Shown piece after piece: positions 59,641-64,000 of a stretch of DNA of 64,000 bases (position 1 is its first letter; each line of letters starts with the position of its first letter). The stretch comes from CATQHS01 sp963422655 (GTDB lineage Bacteria > Actinomycetota > Acidimicrobiia > Acidimicrobiales > Aldehydirespiratoraceae): positions 1,984,001-2,048,000 of the forward strand of contig OY730440.1 of the NCBI GenBank assembly GCA_963422655.1. Direction: 5' to 3'. The notes below the pieces were generated by a model that had not been told where the DNA came from, ran no database searches, and was given only the letters and a program-made list of their open reading frames with translations. A program made the position numbers and the translations under genes.

Positions 59641-61752
59641 ATAGGTGGTGGCGGGCTGTGAGTCGAGTGAGTACAACGTGATAGGCGTGTCGTCCCATTC
59701 GTTCTGGCGCTCATTTATCACCCACTCTCCGATATCCGGTTTGGTTTCAGTGTAAGGTTTGACCTCGACCGTGAAAGTGTCCCCGTTGCGGCTGATCACA
59801 TCGATGGAGAATCCCGGTCCGTCTTCGTCGACGGGCCAGTACCAGCCGTCGCCGGGTGCCATCACGTGGGCGGCTTCGTCCTCGTCGTAGCCATTGTCGG
59901 CATCGAATAGCGGTCTCGTCCTGCGATCCAGCCCGTAGCAGTAGCCGCGATCGGGTAGGTCACAGCCATCAAGGGTCTGATCGATGGAGTAGATCTCGAC
60001 GCCCTCGGCGATGATGCCGCTGTCGGCCCACCAAAGGTCGCCGGTACCTCGGACCCTGGCTCCCAGGGCCAGGTAATAACTCAGGTTGTCGGCGCCGTAG
60101 GGCACTACCAGCAATTGTGTACCGGTGCTTCCGATCGGGCCCAGTTGATACCGAGCCGTGGTGCCCGGGGTGTGTATGGCGGTCTGGGTGACAGGGATCC
60201 AGCCCGCGGCGTAGCGATTGATGGCCGGGGTGCCCACCGACGGCACCGACAGAGACTCAGCACTGGCCGAGTAGCCCATGAGGTCCATCGGGTTGTCGTA
60301 TTCCCATATCTCGTCCTGGTCATCGTCGGTGACCCCGCTGAAGGAGTGGGGCCAGCACAGGGCGTGACCCATCTCGTGAGCCAGCAGCGCAGGGTCGGTA
60401 ACGTTCCCGTTGACCAGTACGGCTCGACCATTGCTCGGGTATCCGCTCTGGGTATAGAACCCACAGTTGGCTGCTCCCACGAACTGGCCTCCGCCCCGGT
60501 TGACGGGAATGTCTACGACGATTATCACCCCTTCTATGTCGGCCCGCTGGTCGGTGAACTGTTCGGCTACCTTTTCTCCGCAGCTATGGGGGTAGGACTC
60601 ACTGGATCTGTCTACGTCGACCACGCCCCCGGCTCGAAATACCGGTAAATACCGGCCTTCGGACAGCCAGTCGAACCAGTCCGTCACACGAGCCGCGAAC
60701 TTGGTGGCGTAGTTGGACGGGTTGTGTCGACTATCGGGGTGCATCGAGTAGTGGCCCGACCCGTCTGGGGTGTTGCACAGCCACACCTCGTACCGGTCTC
60801 CTTCAGGGCCGGGTAGCGAGTAGGTCCGCATGAACGGAGCATGGGCTATCAGTCGCAACGGGTCGCCGGTGTAAATCCCGTCCGGATCTGGTGGAGGTTC
60901 TTTGGGCGTGGGTGTGACCGTCTTCAGTGTGATCAGCCCGGCGGGACGCACACTGGTATGTCCGAGAGCTCGGACGATGAACGACGCCATCTGTGCTCTG
61001 GTGACCGTGCCGTCGGGATCGTAGGTGCCGTCGGACTTGCCTGAGGTGATGCCCAGTTCGTACATCGCGGCGATGGCGTGGTGCTGGTTGGCGGTAGCTC
61101 GGGTACGGGTGTCGGGGAACGAGTCGTCCACGATCAAAGGGGTGCCGCCCGGGCGGGTGAGGTCGACCTGTCCCCCATCGTCGATGGTGACGTCGATCGG
61201 GGAGTTGTGATCGGTGGTGAGTTCGAGAAGCCGGGCCAGGAAAAGGGCCATGTCGGCTCGGGTCACGTTGTCGTTGGGGGAGAACGCGGTCGGGTACGGG
61301 CTGGGCATGATCCCCAGGGCCGCGGCCGCGTAGATGGCGTCTTGTGCACTCGAGTTACGCCCGGCGATGTCGTGAAAGACCGTTGCGTCTCTGGCGGGGA
61401 GCTCGACCCCGGCCCGGGTCGCGGCTCGGGTCAGGAACAGTGCCATCTGCCAGCGGGTCACCGCCTTCTTGGGTGCATAGCGGGTGCCGTCACCCGCGCC
61501 TACCGTCACCCCGTAGTAGGCGATACAGCCGATGTTGGCGGCGTGGGTGGTATCAACGCCGATGTCGGCGAACCTTCCGGCGGCTTGCTGCGCGGCTCGG
61601 GTCCGGTCGGGGCAGGCCGGGTTGTCCCTGTGCTGCCATCCGGCTTCGGGTGCACCGGTCTCGGCCCCGGCCGCAGCCGCGCCGGTCGTGACCAGCCCGG
61701 CCAGCACAGATACACCGACCACGATCCGCAAAAGTCTCGTCATGGTTCTCAT
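59602..61752 (-). CDS. SLH-anchored zinc metalloprotease
   Basis: About 716 residues from ATG 61752, which follows AAGGAA. A signal peptide (LLRIVVGVSVLAGLVTTGAA) is followed by three SLH domains (about 60-240) for cell-wall anchoring; each shows ADI/HDI/PDT-type starts and the VTRxQMA motif. The protease domain has HEMGHALCWPH near residue 430 (HExxHxxxxxH zinc site) and the Met-turn NPMDLMGY. So it is a metzincin-like surface protease with unknown substrate. The C-terminus is cut short by the frameshift near 59602. Its start is divergent from the histidine phosphatase gene. Confidence 0.88.
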   Translation of the reverse strand: MRTMTRLLRIVVGVSVLAGLVTTGAAAAGAETGAPEAGWQHRDNPACPDRTRAAQQAAGRFADIGVDTTHAANIGCIAYYGVTVGAGDGTRYAPKKAVTRWQMALFLTRAATRAGVELPARDATVFHDIAGRNSSAQDAIYAAAALGIMPSPYPTAFSPNDNVTRADMALFLARLLELTTDHNSPIDVTIDDGGQVDLTRPGGTPLIVDDSFPDTRTRATANQHHAIAAMYELGITSGKSDGTYDPDGTVTRAQMASFIVRALGHTSVRPAGLITLKTVTPTPKEPPPDPDGIYTGDPLRLIAHAPFMRTYSLPGPEGDRYEVWLCNTPDGSGHYSMHPDSRHNPSNYATKFAARVTDWFDWLSEGRYLPVFRAGGVVDVDRSSESYPHSCGEKVAEQFTDQRADIEGVIIVVDIPVNRGGGQFVGAANCGFYTQSGYPSNGRAVLVNGNVTDPALLAHEMGHALCWPHSFSGVTDDDQDEIWEYDNPMDLMGYSASAESLSVPSVGTPAINRYAAGWIPVTQTAIHTPGTTARYQLGPIGSTGTQLLVVPYGADNLSYYLALGARVRGTGDLWWADSGIIAEGVEIYSIDQTLDGCDLPDRGYCYGLDRRTRPLFDADNGYDEDEAAHVMAPGDGWYWPVDEDGPGFSIDVISRNGDTFTVEVKPYTETKPDIGEWVINERQNEWDDTPITLYSLDSQPATTYFGPDRESMDIVS

Positions 61753-61862
61753 GGCTAGATTCCTTGATTCCTCGAAGGCCCGGCTCTCACTCGCACTCCC
61801 CAAAAGCTACGGTCGAACCGGCAACTCGAAGAGAAGATGGGACAGAACCTAAACGAGAGGGT

Positions 61863-62522
61863 ATGACAGCCCGTCCCCGCAGCCGGCCCGAGGATCACCA
61901 GGATAGCCTCCAGCTCGTGGAGCTGATCGTCGTGCGCCATGCCCGTCCGGTTCGCCAAGAGGTACCTGAAGGCCAATCGGCCGACCCCGGCCTGTCCGAG
62001 CTCGGCCACCAGCAAGCGAAGGCCACGGCCGCCTACCTGGCCGACCAAGGCGTCGATCACGTTGCCTCCTCCTCCATGTTGCGAGCCACCAGTACGGCTG
62101 TCGCCTTGGCCGAGCGGCTTGGTACCGACGTCGAGACCCTCGACGACTTGCGTGAGTCCGACCACCGGTCGCACATCTACATACCGGTAGAAGAGATAGA
62201 CCGCAGCGACGGGACAATGGCATCCCTTTACAGCGGCGATCTTCACGAAAAGATTTTCTCCGGGGGCTACGAAGGATTCCGCCGCCGGGTCGTGCGGGGT
62301 TTCGAGCATCTGATCCGCACCCGACCGTCTCGCACCGTGGTCGTGTACTGCCATGCCATGGTCACCGCCGTGTACCTCCAGTCGGTGCTCGAGATCGATG
62401 ATCCATTCAAGCTCCTGATCGACTACTGCGGGATCAGCCGGGTGCTGGCCTCGAGTACGGGACGGCGCAGTGTCAGGTCGATCAACGAGACTGCACACGT
62501 CCGCGATCTGCTGGAGAGATGA
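61863..62522 (+). CDS. Histidine phosphatase (phosphoglycerate mutase) family protein
   Basis: About 219 residues from ATG 61863 with GAGAGGG upstream. The catalytic motif is VVRHARPV near residue 22, followed by LSELGHQQA, SSMLRATSTA and the second His in VVVYCHAMVT near 162. Family members range from phosphoglycerate mutases to phosphatases acting on sugar phosphates or lipids. The following gene is a sugar-nucleotidyltransferase, so a sugar-phosphate substrate is possible. Confidence 0.88.
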   Translation: MTARPRSRPEDHQDSLQLVELIVVRHARPVRQEVPEGQSADPGLSELGHQQAKATAAYLADQGVDHVASSSMLRATSTAVALAERLGTDVETLDDLRESDHRSHIYIPVEEIDRSDGTMASLYSGDLHEKIFSGGYEGFRRRVVRGFEHLIRTRPSRTVVVYCHAMVTAVYLQSVLEIDDPFKLLIDYCGISRVLASSTGRRSVRSINETAHVRDLLER

Positions 62523-62553
62523 GACCGTGTTCGAACCGGAGCGCTGAGTCTCG

Positions 62554-63390
62554 GTGTTCACTCTGGTAGTGATGGCCGCCGGAATCGGGTCCCGTTTCGG
62601 CGGGGTCAAGCAGCTCGTCGGGGTAGGCCCTGACGGTGAGACCTTTCTCGACTTCGCCATAACCGACGCGGGTGTGGCTGGTGCCGACAGGGTGGTGATG
62701 GTGGTGCGCTCCCAGATCGAAGACGACGTCCGCCGCCATGTCGAAGCCCGCCACCCCGGCCTCGACATCACCTACGTCCGTCAGGACGACCACGGCCCGC
62801 CCCGCCCCAAACCCTGGGGGACGGCCCACGCCGTTCTGGCCACCGCCTCTGTCGTGACCGACTCTTTCGTGGTCTGCAATGCCGACGACTACTACGGGGC
62901 CACCACTTACCCGGCGGTGGCTGACCGGCTCGGGTCACTGGCCGTCGGTCGAGCCGCCCTTTGCGGCTTCCGCCTCGATCGCACCTTGCCGGTCCTGGGT
63001 TCGGTGAGCCGGGGTATCTGCACCGTGGAAGGCGGTCGGTTGATGGGCATCGTCGAGCACCACGGCGTCGCTCGGTGTCCTGACACCGGTGAGATAACGG
63101 CGGCGACCCCAGCCGTGGCCCTACCCGGCGCCGCTTCGGCCTCCATGAACTTGTGGGCTTTTGAAACCTCGATGTTCGACTGGCTCGATGCAGGGTTCAG
63201 CCGGTTCCTCGACATCCACGGCCGTGACGAGCAGGCCGAGTATCTCCTGCCGGTGGCGGTGGCCGAGAAGATGGCCGATGGTTCGCTCACGGTCGAGGTG
63301 GTGCCCACCGAGGAGACCTGGGTGGGGGTGACCAACCCCGCCGATCTGGACGTGGCTCGCCGGACTATTGCCGCCTTGCGCCGCCGGTGA
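62554..63390 (+). CDS. Sugar-phosphate nucleotidyltransferase family protein
   Basis: A 278-residue GT-A/NTP-transferase protein. The N-terminal nucleotide loop VMAAGIGSRFGGVKQLVGVG near 6-25 and the metal Asp pair VVCNADDYYG near 106-115 are clear. There is a further segment PWGTAHAVLATASVV near 86-100. It likely makes a nucleoside-diphosphate sugar for surface glycans, but the sugar cannot be told. GTG start, 31 bases after the phosphatase gene. Confidence 0.85.
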   Translation: MFTLVVMAAGIGSRFGGVKQLVGVGPDGETFLDFAITDAGVAGADRVVMVVRSQIEDDVRRHVEARHPGLDITYVRQDDHGPPRPKPWGTAHAVLATASVVTDSFVVCNADDYYGATTYPAVADRLGSLAVGRAALCGFRLDRTLPVLGSVSRGICTVEGGRLMGIVEHHGVARCPDTGEITAATPAVALPGAASASMNLWAFETSMFDWLDAGFSRFLDIHGRDEQAEYLLPVAVAEKMADGSLTVEVVPTEETWVGVTNPADLDVARRTIAALRRR

Positions 63391-63662
63391 CCGATCACTC
63401 CGGGGTGGCTGCTCGGTGCCCGGCTGCCCGGGAAAATGGCAAGTAGGGGCAGAGGGCGTGAGGTCCATGCCTCATGACCCCACGTTGGCGTCGAGCGCTG
63501 CTGCCATCCAGCGAGCGGCAACACGATCGGGTACTACTGGCGATCGAGAGCGCCACCTCGTCGACGGCGAAGTCTCGCCCCGACCACCTTCGATTCGGGC
63601 TCGACAGCACCGGCCTCACGCGCCAAGATAGTGTCCCACAGGTCAACACCGAGGGGGATCCC
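63391..63662. other. Intergenic region before the CoxS-like gene
   Basis: No gene-like frame stands out in these 272 bases. GAGGGGG just before 63663 is the ribosome site of the next gene. The stretch presumably holds its promoter, but no clear -10/-35 pair was seen. Confidence 0.6.
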
Positions 63663-64000
63663 ATGAAGCTCATGTCCCTGACCGTCAATGGCACCGAGCG
63701 GAGCCTCGAAGTGGAGCCGCGTACGCTGCTGGTGCATGCGCTGCGCGATCAGCTCGGGCTCACCGGCACCAACATCGGCTGCGATTCCAGCAGTTGCGGT
63801 GCCTGCACGATCCTCGTCGACGGTCGATCCGCCAAATCCTGCACCATGCTGGCCGTTCAGGCCGACGGGGCCGACGTCACCACCATCGAGGGGCTGGCCG
63901 GCGCCGACGGCACGCTGCACCCGGTCCAACAGGCCTTTCACGAGTGCCATGCTCTGCAGTGCGGCTACTGCACGCCGGGCATGGTGATGGCCGCCGTCTC
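63663..64000 (+). CDS. CoxS-like [2Fe-2S] subunit of a molybdenum hydroxylase (3' end outside window)
   Basis: The gene starts at ATG 63663 after GAGGGGG and runs off the window. The product begins MKLMSLTVNGTERSLEVEPR and has the plant-type ferredoxin motif GCDSSSCGACTILVDG near 38-53. The second cluster motif QCGYCTPGM begins near residue 104. This is the small subunit of the CO dehydrogenase/xanthine oxidase family. The true substrate depends on the large subunit gene downstream. Confidence 0.9.
   Translation, partial: MKLMSLTVNGTERSLEVEPRTLLVHALRDQLGLTGTNIGCDSSSCGACTILVDGRSAKSCTMLAVQADGADVTTIEGLAGADGTLHPVQQAFHECHALQCGYCTPGMVMAAV

Noticed and set aside
1..64000. CRISPR arrays, tRNA or rRNA genes, transposases and integrases
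   Set aside because: I looked for regularly spaced repeats, tRNA-like arms and DDE or integrase motifs and saw none; the repeats present are short tandem or segmental copies.

Overview
The window is GC-rich, with many GTG and TTG starts and dense 4-base stop/start overlaps. It carries an F420-type luciferase-like oxidoreductase, actinobacterial-style gene order and SLH surface proteins. I read it as a chromosome segment of an actinomycete, most likely class Acidimicrobiia; the class is an inference from gene content and was not tested. Secreted sialidase and metalloprotease genes and a heavy load of restriction/defence genes would suit a host-associated or particle-associated life, but that is speculation.

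Layout. (1) 0-12.5 kb is core: the end of a GlmS-type enzyme, acpS, nnrDE, alr, a P1 peptidase, tsaE-tsaB-tsaD, a CIRCE-controlled groES-groEL operon, a NUDIX hydrolase, guaA and two small conserved-looking ORFs. (2) 12.5-20.5 kb is accessory: a helicase-nuclease plus adenine methyltransferase restriction pair, degraded sequence with a HEPN-like remnant, and a DUF4143-type ATPase. (3) 20.6-24.6 kb is core: an LLM oxidoreductase, PcrA helicase and AlaX. (4) 24.6-33.8 kb is a defence-like island between alaX and a fic gene. It holds a PRTase-DprA pair, then a chimeric relic (fic 3' tail fused to alaX 5' part), then a C5 cytosine methyltransferase, Vsr nuclease, double-GHKL histidine kinase and receiver-domain protein. 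The relic means direct repeats of alaX flank the first cargo and direct repeats of the fic tail flank the second. The simplest reading is two alaX-cargo-fic haplotypes joined in tandem, with a deletion at the joint. (5) 33.9-43.1 kb is metabolism: SDR, enoyl-CoA hydratase, sucCD, purH, an acyltransferase, icd, and an orphan ATPase. (6) 43.2-46.8 kb is a large secreted sialidase whose signal peptide and body are separated by an 18-G tract that puts them out of frame, as expected of a phase-variable gene in its OFF state. Its catalytic part is visibly lower in GC than its ends. (7) 46.9-58.1 kb is lipid and aldehyde metabolism, a heterodimeric ABC exporter with one degenerate ATPase site, malate dehydrogenase and an Fpg/Nei glycosylase. 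(8) 58.1-61.8 kb contains two copies of a promoter plus two-hairpin element (candidate small RNAs) around an SCP2 protein and a truncated NYN gene, then an SLH-anchored metalloprotease with a frameshifted C-terminus. (9) 61.8-64 kb has a histidine phosphatase, a nucleotidyltransferase and the start of a CoxS-like iron-sulfur subunit.

Strongest leads: the alaX/fic cargo hotspot with the Dcm(FeS)-Vsr-GHKL kinase-receiver cassette, the G18 sialidase switch, and the paired small-RNA element. All coordinates and motifs were read by eye; no database search was run.
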